Source: DATECU01 sp035286745
Lineage (GTDB): Bacteria; Acidobacteriota; Vicinamibacteria; Fen-336
Assembly (NCBI GenBank): GCA_035286745.1
Contig: DATECU010000376.1
Coordinates: forward strand, 1 to 23,173
Reading direction: 5' to 3'
DNA length: 23,173 bases
Of this stretch, positions 15,536-22,248 are shown piece by piece (positions within the stretch are counted from its first letter, which is position 1; the number at the start of each line of letters is the position of its first letter). The notes under the pieces were generated by a model. The model did not search any database. It had not been told where the DNA came from and was given only the letters and a program-made list of their open reading frames with translations. The position numbers and the translations under genes are program-made.

Positions 15536-16699
15536 TCACACCTCCCTGAGCGCCGAAGCAATCGGTAGGCGTGCCGCCCGCAGCGCCGGCAGCAGCCCTC
15601 CCAAGATCCCAACCAAGGCAGCGAAGAGGAGACCCACTCCCAGCGCGGGCGGCGTGGTGCGGAAGGCGAAGGCCAGCTCGGAGTAGTTGGCGCCGTAGGT
15701 GGCGCTGGTGAGGCCGTTCGCGGGCAGGGCGAGCGCGCAGCCCACGAGCCCACCCACCACCGCCAGGGTGACCGACTCGGAGGCGAAGCAGAATACGATC
15801 GCCCAACGCGAAAAACCCAAGGCCCGCAGGGTTCCCACCTCACGGGTGCGCACCGCCACCATGGCGTACATGGTGTTCATGGCCGCGAGCGCGGATCCCA
15901 GCCCCATGATGAGCGCGACCAGGACCGCGAGCCCGGTCAGAGCGAGAACCACGCCGCCGGCCTGCTCTTCGTAGAACCGACGCTCCTGCTTCACCTGGAC
16001 CTGGAGCCGCCGATCGGACTCGATCCGGCCGATCAGGTCCGGCAGCGATCGGGGATCCGCAAGACGCAGGACGATCGCCTGGTAGTCGCGCGTTCTGCGG
16101 AGCGGTCCGGCGAGGGTGTGGAGATCCCCCCAGATCTCACTCTCGAAACCGCTGCCCTCCGAAGCGAACACGCCCACCACCTGCCAACTGCTCCTGCGGA
16201 TCGTCAGCTTGGAGCCGAGACCGAGACCGAAGCGGTCTCGGGCGCGCGCACCCACGATGACCTCGGCGACGTCGGCAGCAAAACGCCGGCCCTCGACCAA
16301 GCGAAGGCCGCCTCGAACCTCGAAAGCCCGGGGGGTCACGCCGCGGATGGCGACGTTGACCTCCGCGCGTTCGTTGCTGCGGGGCAGGCTGATCAGGGAC
16401 AGGATCTCGGGAGAGGCGAGCGCCTGCCCGTCGGCACCACGCGCAATGCCGGGATCTACCGCGATGACGGCGGCGTTCTCGATCGAGATATCCGACATCA
16501 GCTCCGAGCTCATGCCTCTCTGCAGGACGATCGCGTTGTCGGTGCGCCCGGTGGAGCGAAGCGCTATGCGGAAGCCGCTGGCCATGGCGGTGAGCACCAC
16601 CAGGACCGTCACCGCCAGCGCGACGCCGAAGACGCTGAAGAGGGTGACTTGCCAGCGGGCGGTGAGGCTGCGCAGGTTGTAGGAGAGTGGAAGCGCCAT
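15536..16699 (-). CDS. ABC transporter permease 2 (FtsX/MacB type)
   Basis: The 387-residue permease has one N-terminal transmembrane helix (about 18-42), a periplasmic MacB-like domain (about 43-260), and an FtsX domain with three helices, containing MVAVRTREVGTLRALGFSR and ending with RAARLPIASALREV. The ATG at 16699 shares one base with the stop of permease 1 (TGATG). The frame runs open a further 414 codons upstream, but that is antisense-like arginine-rich shadow of permease 1 in another frame. Paired with the other permease it likely forms a heterodimer as in LolCE. Confidence 0.88.
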   Translation of the reverse strand: MALPLSYNLRSLTARWQVTLFSVFGVALAVTVLVVLTAMASGFRIALRSTGRTDNAIVLQRGMSSELMSDISIENAAVIAVDPGIARGADGQALASPEILSLISLPRSNERAEVNVAIRGVTPRAFEVRGGLRLVEGRRFAADVAEVIVGARARDRFGLGLGSKLTIRRSSWQVVGVFASEGSGFESEIWGDLHTLAGPLRRTRDYQAIVLRLADPRSLPDLIGRIESDRRLQVQVKQERRFYEEQAGGVVLALTGLAVLVALIMGLGSALAAMNTMYAMVAVRTREVGTLRALGFSRWAIVFCFASESVTLAVVGGLVGCALALPANGLTSATYGANYSELAFAFRTTPPALGVGLLFAALVGILGGLLPALRAARLPIASALREV

Positions 16700-17871
16700 C
16701 ACACCGTCCTCAAGAGCTCTGTGATCTTGCCGCGATAGGCGGTCGCCGCCGGCACCAGGCCGGCCGCCAGGCTCAAGAGAAGGGCCAGCGCCAGGCCGGT
16801 CGACGCCACCGCCGGGGAGAGGCCCAGGTTCGGGAACTGCTGCACCGCCCAGCCGATGGCCGGCAGGCCGGGCAGAGCTTCGATCGCCAGGTTCCCGAGC
16901 AGGATTCCCAGTGTCCCCCCGAGCGCGCCCAGGGCGAGCGCTTCGCCCAGGATGAGAGCCATGACGAGACGGCTGCCGAAGCCCAGGGTCTTGAGCACGC
17001 CGATCTCCGTGCGTCGTTGGCGGACCGCCATGCTCATGGTGTTGGCGGTCACGATCAGGATGGTGAAGATCACGGCCACTCCGATGAGGTTGAGCAGACG
17101 GGCCAGGTTGCCCGCCATGGAGATGATGCCCGCGCGGAAAGCGCTTTCCGTTTCGGTGCGGGTTTGGCGCTCGCTGTTCTCGAACAACGCGTCGATGGAG
17201 GCGGAGAGGGCGCTCGCCTGCTGTGGATCCTCGATCTCCACCACCAGGAAGCCGGCTCCCGCGCGGTTCTGGGTGGCCTCCTCCAGGTACTTGTGGTGGA
17301 AGAACAGAATGCGGCCGTCGGTTCCGGGATAGCGGACGTTGTCGACCCGGTAGATCCCGCGGAGGACGAACTCGAACGGCTTGAGGTTGGCAGTCCGGTC
17401 CTCCAGCGGAATGGCGTCGCCGACTCTCCACCCGAACTCCTTCGCCGTGTCGGGACCGACGATGGCGCCCCTGCGATCTTCGAGGAAGGCCTTGGTCTCC
17501 CCTGCCGACAAGATGTACTCGGGATAGATCGCGAGATACTCCTCGGCGTCGACCGAGTAGCTCGGGTGCCTGAAGAAGTCGGCCGAGCCCCCAAAGGACA
17601 GGAGCCAGAAGTCGGAGGCCGCCACTCGCCTGACGCCCGGAATCTCCCGGATCTTCTCCTTGTAGGTCAAGGGCAGGGAGTAGAAGAGGCTGATGGCGTT
17701 GCGCACCACCAGGCGCGAGGTGTTGGCGCTGCGCAGGCCCCAGTTGACCGCCTCGATGACCGTCTCCAGCGTGCAGAACAGGAAGACGCAGACGACCATG
17801 GCGAGGACGGTGCTCGCTGTCCGCATCCAGTGGTGGCGGAGGTGCTTCAGGATGAACGGGAGGTACTTCAC
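16699..17871 (-). CDS. ABC transporter permease 1 (FtsX/MacB type)
   Basis: The 390-residue permease has an N-terminal transmembrane helix (about 18-40, STVLAMVVCVFLFCTLET), a periplasmic domain and a C-terminal FtsX domain. Its coupling segment, MAVRQRRTEIGVLKTLGFG, is the cytoplasmic loop that contacts the ATPase. It differs considerably from permease 2, so the two probably assemble as a heterodimer. It overlaps the ATPase gene by 4 bp (ATGA) and permease 2 by one base, consistent with coupled translation and 1:1:1 assembly. Confidence 0.88.
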   Translation of the reverse strand: MKYLPFILKHLRHHWMRTASTVLAMVVCVFLFCTLETVIEAVNWGLRSANTSRLVVRNAISLFYSLPLTYKEKIREIPGVRRVAASDFWLLSFGGSADFFRHPSYSVDAEEYLAIYPEYILSAGETKAFLEDRRGAIVGPDTAKEFGWRVGDAIPLEDRTANLKPFEFVLRGIYRVDNVRYPGTDGRILFFHHKYLEEATQNRAGAGFLVVEIEDPQQASALSASIDALFENSERQTRTETESAFRAGIISMAGNLARLLNLIGVAVIFTILIVTANTMSMAVRQRRTEIGVLKTLGFGSRLVMALILGEALALGALGGTLGILLGNLAIEALPGLPAIGWAVQQFPNLGLSPAVASTGLALALLLSLAAGLVPAATAYRGKITELLRTV

Positions 17872-18596
17872 GGGCCGACCTCGTTGGGCACGCCCCGATG
17901 CTCCAGAACTCCCTTCTCGAGGTGGCGACGTGTCCGGGCACGCTGTGCTGCCCGTGGGTCGTGGGTGACCATCACGATCGCCTTCCCGAAGTCCTGGTTG
18001 AGGGTCACCAGCAGATCGAGCACCTCATGGGCGCTCTTGCCGTCCAGGTCCCCCGTCGGCTCGTCAGCCACCAGGACCTTGGGATCGGCAACGATGGCCC
18101 GGGCGATGGCCACCCTCTGTTCCTGACCGCCCGAGAGCTGGCGGGGAGCGTGGTTCGCCCGGTCGGCAAGGCCCACCACCTTCAGGGCCGTGAGAGCCCG
18201 CTCGCGCCGCTCTTTCCTGGACAAGGCGGTGAGCAAGAGCGGCAACTCCACGTTGTCGCAGGCCGTCAGGACCGGAATCAGGTTGTAGAACTGGAAGATG
18301 AAGCCCACATTCCGGCTTCGCCACTGGGCCAGCGCGCCCTCCGAGAGCCGCGCCAGGTCGGTGCCGGCAACCCTCACCTGCCCCGAGGTGGGCTGGTCGA
18401 TTCCGGCGATCAGGTTGAGGAGCGTCGTCTTGCCGGAACCTGAAGGGCCCATCAGCGCCAGGAACTCTCCCTCGACGACTTGGAGGTTGATACCGTCGAG
18501 GACGGTGATCTCCTGACCGTCCCGCCGGTAGACCCTGCGAACGTCCCGTACGTCCACCGCGACCTCTTCTGGAACCGGCTGGGGCTCGGCGCTCAT
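17868..18596 (-). CDS. ABC transporter ATP-binding protein (MacB/LolD type)
   Basis: This 242-residue ATPase powers the permease pair. Walker A GPSGSGKT is at 50-57, the Q-loop FIFQFYNLIP around 99-108, signature LSGGQ at 154-158, Walker B VLVADEPTGDLD at 174-185, and the switch His in MVTHD (His212). The Q-loop wording and EPTGDLD are typical of the LolD/MacB/FtsE group. The start at 18596 has GAGGT five bases upstream and gives the normal N-terminus; the longer open frame upstream runs through the divergent promoter region. Promoter element P1 ends 20 bases before this ATG, so it heads a five-gene operon. Confidence 0.92.
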   Translation of the reverse strand: MSAEPQPVPEEVAVDVRDVRRVYRRDGQEITVLDGINLQVVEGEFLALMGPSGSGKTTLLNLIAGIDQPTSGQVRVAGTDLARLSEGALAQWRSRNVGFIFQFYNLIPVLTACDNVELPLLLTALSRKERRERALTALKVVGLADRANHAPRQLSGGQEQRVAIARAIVADPKVLVADEPTGDLDGKSAHEVLDLLVTLNQDFGKAIVMVTHDPRAAQRARTRRHLEKGVLEHRGVPNEVGP

Positions 18597-18616
18597 TCCT
18601 GACCTCACACTGCGGA

Positions 18617-18642
18617 GACGGTCGCCAGCCGGGCGGAGATAC
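18617..18642 (-). promoter_or_regulatory. Putative ECF promoter P1 (efflux operon)
   Basis: On the minus strand, GTATCT (18642-18637) and CGTC (18620-18617) are separated by exactly 16 bases, a layout typical of ECF sigma promoters (-35 box, spacer, CGTC-type -10). It ends 20 bases before the ATPase ATG, leaving room for a transcription start plus the GAGGT ribosome-binding site. It matches P2 and P3 in both boxes and spacing. The neighbouring sigma factor is the obvious candidate to read it, by inference. Confidence 0.65.
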
Positions 18643-18663
18643 ACCCGCGATTCGCGTCGACGT

Positions 18664-18689
18664 GTATCTTCCGGCACCGGCGATCCGTC
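18664..18689 (+). promoter_or_regulatory. Putative ECF promoter P2 (decarboxylase-like and sigma genes)
   Basis: GTATCTTCCGG (18664-18674) and CCGTC (18685-18689) form the same 26-bp GTATCT-N16-CGTC element as P1 and P3. It points at the decarboxylase-like gene 82 bases downstream, with the sigma gene next. P1 and P2 diverge from a shared centre, with their -35 boxes 21 bp apart. If correct, the sigma factor transcribes its own gene. P2 and P3 also share bases within the spacer (TCCGG near the start, GGCG and TC near the end). Confidence 0.65.
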
Positions 18690-18771
18690 ATAGCGGTAGA
18701 GCGTCTCCTGCTTGGGCGCGCGAGCAGACTGGATGCGGGCCGGTGTGAGCGCTCGATGAGAGGTGGGTCGC

Positions 18772-19101
18772 ATGAGGCCAACGGAGCACGCCGCCGACGA
18801 GTCCCCTTCGAGTGAACCGGAGGTGCCTGGCCTCGAGGACTTGATCCCCATCGCCGTGGTGATCGGCGCGGGCTGTGAGCGCTGCACGGAGAGCCTGGTG
18901 CAGCGGGCACGCTGGCGGGGCACTCCCCAGGCGCTGATCGCACGGACCTTGGGCATCGTCGCCCGCGTGTGTTCGGTCGAGTGCTTCGTGCGCGCCGTGG
19001 GGCCGGAGGTCATCGGGGGAATGAGGGGATCCCTCCAAGCCGGGAAGGAGGCTCTGCGGCAGGCGCCCGGTCGGGTGAAGGATGGGGGATCCTGTGGGTA
19101 A
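18772..19101 (+). CDS. Small carboxymuconolactone-decarboxylase-like (AhpD-like) CxxC protein
   Basis: The 109-residue protein has the alpha-helical CMD pattern: AVVIGAGCERC, then a QRARWRGTPQALIARTLGI helix pair. Cys35 and Cys38 form the CxxC expected of AhpD-type disulfide reductases, and three more Cys lie at 67, 71 and 108. The His that usually follows the second Cys by a few residues is not seen, so it may not be a typical peroxidase partner. An ATG at 18772 follows an AGAGGTG ribosome-binding site; a GTG three codons earlier is also open. The sigma gene follows after 54 bp. Function: redox role suspected, not shown. Confidence 0.7.
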   Translation: MRPTEHAADESPSSEPEVPGLEDLIPIAVVIGAGCERCTESLVQRARWRGTPQALIARTLGIVARVCSVECFVRAVGPEVIGGMRGSLQAGKEALRQAPGRVKDGGSCG

Positions 19102-19155
19102 AGGGCCTCAGTCATGCTGAGTACTCCATCCCTTTGGGGTTCGGGGAGTGAGATG

Positions 19156-19836
19156 ATGGACGCGAGCGTCTGCGGAGGGAAGGACGTGAGCCACGGAGTG
19201 ATCCCCGACTTCTCTGGGATCTACGCCGCCTACCGCGGCAAGGTGGTTGCCTATGCGGCCAAGCTGCTGAGCCGCGATGAGGCGGATGACGTCGCCCAAG
19301 AGGTCTTCGTCAAAGTCGGCCGCTCTCTGGACACCCTGTCAGACCCCTCGAAGCTGACATCCTGGATCTATGCCATTACCCTCAACACCGTCCGGGACGC
19401 GGCAAGGAAACGCTCCTCCGATCGTCTCTGTGCGTGGCCCGGGTTTGAGCCGGAGGATGGAGATGGAGAAACATCGATCTCCCGCATTCCGGACACGCGC
19501 TCACGAACGCCCGAGGAAAACCTGGCCCGAAACGAGATGGTCGCGTGCTACCTCGACTACGTGAAGCAGCTTCCTCGGAACTACTTCGTGGTGTACGTGC
19601 TCAGCGAGTTCGAGGACCTCTCGAACGAGGAGATCGCCCGCCGCCTGTCCCTTTCCGTGGGGACCGTCAAGATCAGACTGCACCGAGCACGCGCCCGGCT
19701 TCTTGAGGAGTTCAGACGCGACTGCCAGTGCTACCACAACGAACGCGGGGAGCTGATGGGCGGACCCCGGCCGGCGCTCGCCACCTTGCCGGCCGCCAGA
19801 CTCCCGAATCCCCGTCGGGACTCCTCCAAACCCTGA
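19156..19836 (+). CDS. ECF (sigma-70 group 4) RNA polymerase sigma factor
   Basis: With an ATG at 19156 the protein is 226 residues; GTG at 19186, behind a strong GGAGGGA, is an equally plausible start. Region 2 (about 17-86) contains DEADDVAQEVFVKV and SWIYAITLNTVRDAARK. Region 4 (about 130-187) contains YLDYVKQLPRNYF, LSNEEIARRLSLSVGTVK and IRLHRARARL. After region 4 comes DCQCYHNERGEL, with a CxC at Cys190/192, and then a Pro-rich end. The tail recalls ECF factors with Cys-containing C-termini, including metal-sensing CorE-type ones, but a longer Cys-rich domain is absent. No anti-sigma gene adjoins it. Confidence 0.9.
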   Translation: MDASVCGGKDVSHGVIPDFSGIYAAYRGKVVAYAAKLLSRDEADDVAQEVFVKVGRSLDTLSDPSKLTSWIYAITLNTVRDAARKRSSDRLCAWPGFEPEDGDGETSISRIPDTRSRTPEENLARNEMVACYLDYVKQLPRNYFVVYVLSEFEDLSNEEIARRLSLSVGTVKIRLHRARARLLEEFRRDCQCYHNERGELMGGPRPALATLPAARLPNPRRDSSKP

Positions 19837-20252
19837 CGCTTCCCCGGCCCGTATCCCGGGCGGTGCTTCGTCCGTCTATAGGGGTGAGGCAGCGATCTCA
19901 CACCCCTCGCCACCTCAGTGCCATGATCACATCGATGCGCTTCACCCCTTCGATTGCGACGTGGAGCCGCTGCACCACGTCGTCGATGCGATGCTGGGGG
20001 CGATGGATGATGACCCGTGGGCAGCCGGATCACTGAGCGGCTGCCGCGAGTCGAGCTGCGCGTAGCATCGCCTTTCCCAGATCGCGAGCGCTCATTCTCG
20101 ACCCTCGAACTTGCAGAGACGGCCGGCGCCCACGCGTATCTTCCGGGGCGGGCGTTCCGTCTCCGGGGTAGGGGCGCCCATTCGCCGGGCACGGGGTGAA
20201 CCCCCTGGCATCGGGCTGGTCCGCGCAAGGCCGTCAGACGGGAGGAATCGTG
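19837..20252 (+). other. Intergenic stretch between the sigma and DUF2892 genes
   Basis: No confident gene lies here. It contains promoter element P3 at 20136-20161 and a leader of about 90 bases before the DUF2892 gene. One plus-strand frame stays open from about 19757 to a TAG at 20063-20065. It encodes a His/Cys/Asp-rich end (FDCDVEPLHHVVDAML), but its only plausible start is GTG at 19961, giving 34 codons without a ribosome-binding site. It may be a gene remnant or chance. Confidence 0.5.
20136..20161 (+). promoter_or_regulatory. Putative ECF promoter P3 (DUF2892 gene)
   Basis: GTATCTTCCGG starts at 20136 and CGTC ends at 20161, again GTATCT-N16-CGTC. It matches P2 at both boxes and across much of the spacer. 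It points at the DUF2892 gene, whose ATG is 91 bases downstream. No other occurrence of GTATCT that I found in the window has CGTC at this distance. Confidence 0.65.
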
Positions 20253-20453
20253 ATGAAAAAGAACATCGGCAGCGTCGAACGGATCATTCGGGTGGTGGCT
20301 GGGATCGCCATTCTATCCTTGGCGTTCGTGGGGCCCAGATCGCCCTGGGCATACCTGGGCCTCATGCCGCTGCTCACCGGGCTCATCGGCTGGTGCCCAC
20401 CGTATGCCCTTCTGGGCATCGGCGGCTCGGATCGCCGTCCCGCCCAGCGGTGA
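20253..20453 (+). CDS. DUF2892 (YgaP-type) small inner-membrane protein
   Basis: The 66-residue protein begins MKKNIGSVERIIRVV and has two predicted transmembrane segments (about 12-27 and 32-47) separated by a short loop. It ends with GWCPPYALLGIGG. The pattern N-IGS-ERIIRV ... PLLTGLIGWCP-Y-LLGI is that of DUF2892 proteins, including the membrane anchor of the rhodanese YgaP. Cys48 is conserved in that family. A GGAGG seven bases before the ATG supports this start. The gene has its own P3 promoter and converges on the hydrolase gene with a 22-bp gap. The biochemical role is unknown; a sulfur-metabolism link is inference. Confidence 0.88.
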   Translation: MKKNIGSVERIIRVVAGIAILSLAFVGPRSPWAYLGLMPLLTGLIGWCPPYALLGIGGSDRRPAQR

Positions 20454-20475
20454 TCCGCGTGCGACGACCGCTGCC

Positions 20476-21153
20476 TCACCGCGTCTGGCTTCTCCCCACT
20501 CGAAGCTGCTGCCCTAGAAACTGGATGCTCCTTCGCCACGCCAGTCCGGCGGCCCGGGAATCGTAGGCGTCTGCGCGGTCCGACTCGAAGAACCAGTGGC
20601 CGGTCCCAGGGTACACAAAGAACTCGGCGGCGCGACCCGCTCGGTCGAGGCTCAGCCGGAGCTTCTTCTGGGCCCCCTCCGAAACCCAGTCGTCCTCCTC
20701 CGCGAAGTGGCCCAGGAACGCTGCCCGGCTGTGGCCGTAGTCCCCGGACCGCGCCCCGTAGAAGGTCACCACGGCCCCAATCGGAAGCTCTGGGCGTTGC
20801 GACAGCCAGAGGGCCCAATGCCCCCCCATCGAGAACCCGATCACGCCGATGGCTCGTCCCTGAACCGCCGGATGACCGGCAAGCTGCTCGATCGCCCGAA
20901 TGAGGGTCTTGTAGGTCGGTTCGCGCTTGGGCTTGGCGCGCAATCGTTTGGCGCTCGCGACGGTGGTGGCGACCTGGCCCTCAAACAGATCGGGAGCCAG
21001 GGCGACGAAACCCTCTCTGGCCAGCCGGTCACAGGTGCTCTGGAAGAAGTCGTTCAGTCCCCACCAGGCGTGAATGACCAGCACCCCGGGACCTTTGCCG
21101 GAAGCCGGCACCGCCAGGTGAGCGCCTGCAACCTCGATCGCTCTTCGTGGCAT
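20476..21153 (-). CDS. Dienelactone hydrolase family alpha/beta hydrolase
   Basis: The 225-residue protein is an alpha/beta hydrolase of the dienelactone-hydrolase family, with GVLVIHAWWGLND near 23-35 and the nucleophile elbow GFSMGG (Ser108). Dienelactone hydrolases proper usually carry a Cys there. A likely Asp (154 or 155) in AEEDDW and His186 in GTGHWFF complete the triad. The substrate is unknown; a serine nucleophile argues against classic dienelactone chemistry. The ATG at 21153 has a GGAG six bases upstream and gives the family N-terminus; the frame extends 14 codons further. Confidence 0.85.
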   Translation of the reverse strand: MPRRAIEVAGAHLAVPASGKGPGVLVIHAWWGLNDFFQSTCDRLAREGFVALAPDLFEGQVATTVASAKRLRAKPKREPTYKTLIRAIEQLAGHPAVQGRAIGVIGFSMGGHWALWLSQRPELPIGAVVTFYGARSGDYGHSRAAFLGHFAEEDDWVSEGAQKKLRLSLDRAGRAAEFFVYPGTGHWFFESDRADAYDSRAAGLAWRRSIQFLGQQLRVGRSQTR

Positions 21154-21252
21154 CCCCGTCTCCGCATGAAGTGGCCCCGTGACGCCATCGCCCACGCGGG
21201 CCGGTCATCCCGGTCCCCTTGATTCTGCCACCGTCCGCCAACGCCAGAAGCG

Positions 21253-21280
21253 GCCCGCCCGCCAAACGCGGCGGGCGGGC
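21253..21280 (-). terminator. Perfect 11-bp GC hairpin
   Basis: Arms GCCCGCCCGCC and GGCGGGCGGGC enclose a six-base loop (21264-21269). It starts 10 bases after the stop of the 98-residue SpoVG-like gene and lies about 100 bp upstream of the hydrolase gene, all on the minus strand. No U-tract follows. It is a good candidate 3'-end structure or terminator for the SpoVG-like gene. Confidence 0.45.
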
Positions 21281-21290
21281 GCCGGACGGG

Positions 21291-21587
21291 TCAGGCTGCC
21301 GTACGGATCTTCGAACGGTACTCCTCCAGGATCCAGTCCTTGACCCGCTTGGCGTCCGAGGCCAGGCCGTCGCTGGAGCGCAGGTAGTCGAAGTAGCGAC
21401 GCTCGTTGCCCGTCCCGAAGGCCCGCGAAGGGAAGCTCACAAACACGTCCCCATCGCTGCCCCGCCACAGACTGAAGCCCACCAGCTTCATGCCCGCCAG
21501 CGGTCCGGCCTCTTCACCGAACAGCACTTCCGCATCACAAACCAGACGCTCCGGTCCGTTGTCCTTGGTCACGAAATCGATACGCAT
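21291..21587 (-). CDS. 98-residue protein with a SpoVG-like pattern
   Basis: I do not recognise a named family. The protein starts MRIDFVTKDNGPERL and has a strand containing LVGFSLWRGSDGDVFVSFPSR, then a helix VKDWILEEYRSK. This layout parallels SpoVG: a strand, the VxxPS[RK] motif, a Tyr/Asp-containing segment and a C-terminal helix with EY, though SpoVG's HP and DG landmarks are missing. It may be a distant SpoVG-fold relative. The ATG at 21587 has a GGAGGA ribosome-binding site. The gene stands alone on its strand, followed by a strong hairpin. Confidence 0.65.
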   Translation of the reverse strand: MRIDFVTKDNGPERLVCDAEVLFGEEAGPLAGMKLVGFSLWRGSDGDVFVSFPSRAFGTGNERRYFDYLRSSDGLASDAKRVKDWILEEYRSKIRTAA

Positions 21588-21777
21588 GGCTCCTCCAGTG
21601 TCAGCTAGGTCCGACAAGGGCCGGGGGAGAGAGCCGGCAGGTCTTACGGAATGGCGCCGTGTGCGGCGAGACTGAGGCTACCCCAGGGGCCTGCTGCCGG
21701 AGGTCCAAAGTCCAAGAAGAAAAGCGCGAGGGGGGCCAGGCGACACGATTCCCTGTCGGGCGGGGCCGGGAGGGAGG

Positions 21778-22248
21778 CTAGCTTCCAGCACAGGCCACGC
21801 GACGATACGGGAACTCGATGCGCCGGGCTTTGCCGCCCTGCTCACCCTCGATCCACGCCAGCAGGTCTGCCCCCTTGCGTTGATAGCCGATCCGCTGCGG
21901 GAAGTCGTGTTGTGGGTTCTCGAAGACAACCGTCTCCTCCGCGATCAGCTTCGACGCGAACACCGCCGACGGCTGGCCCGAAGGATGCGCCTGGTAGGTC
22001 AGCCGAGCGCCCTCCTCCCGGACCACGACCAGCTCGTATCCCACCAGGGCATCGCCGCCCACCGTGCGGCTGACCCCCACCATGCTCCTGCCGCGTGGGG
22101 CCATCCACTGCTCCTCAACCGTCCGCTCTCCCGAAACCGCCTGCCAGCATCCCTGAAGCCAGGAGAGTCGTGCGATGCCCCCCAATCCCTGGGCCGCTCC
22201 CGAGCTCGCCGCGAACGCGGTTGCGACGATCAGCACCACCCTTCTCAT
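21778..22248 (-). CDS. Secreted DUF6265-like protein
   Basis: The 156-residue protein has a signal peptide (MRRVVLIVATAFAASSGAAQ, cut near residue 19-20) and a small beta-rich domain. Visible landmarks are LSWLQGCWQ at 28-36, EEQWMAPRGRSMVGVSR at 45-61, YQAHPSGQP at 85-93 and FENPQHDFPQRIGY at 109-122. These match the DUF6265 (lipocalin-like) family as I know it, whose function is unknown. The ATG at 22248 has an upstream GGGAGGGG. The longer open frame upstream lacks a signal peptide and is rejected. It is likely periplasmic. Confidence 0.75.
   Translation of the reverse strand: MRRVVLIVATAFAASSGAAQGLGGIARLSWLQGCWQAVSGERTVEEQWMAPRGRSMVGVSRTVGGDALVGYELVVVREEGARLTYQAHPSGQPSAVFASKLIAEETVVFENPQHDFPQRIGYQRKGADLLAWIEGEQGGKARRIEFPYRRVACAGS

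Noticed and set aside
15536..17941. 801-residue fused permease
   Set aside because: The upstream 414 codons are an Arg/Pro/Gly-rich shadow of permease 1 in another frame. The true start is the ATG at 16699.
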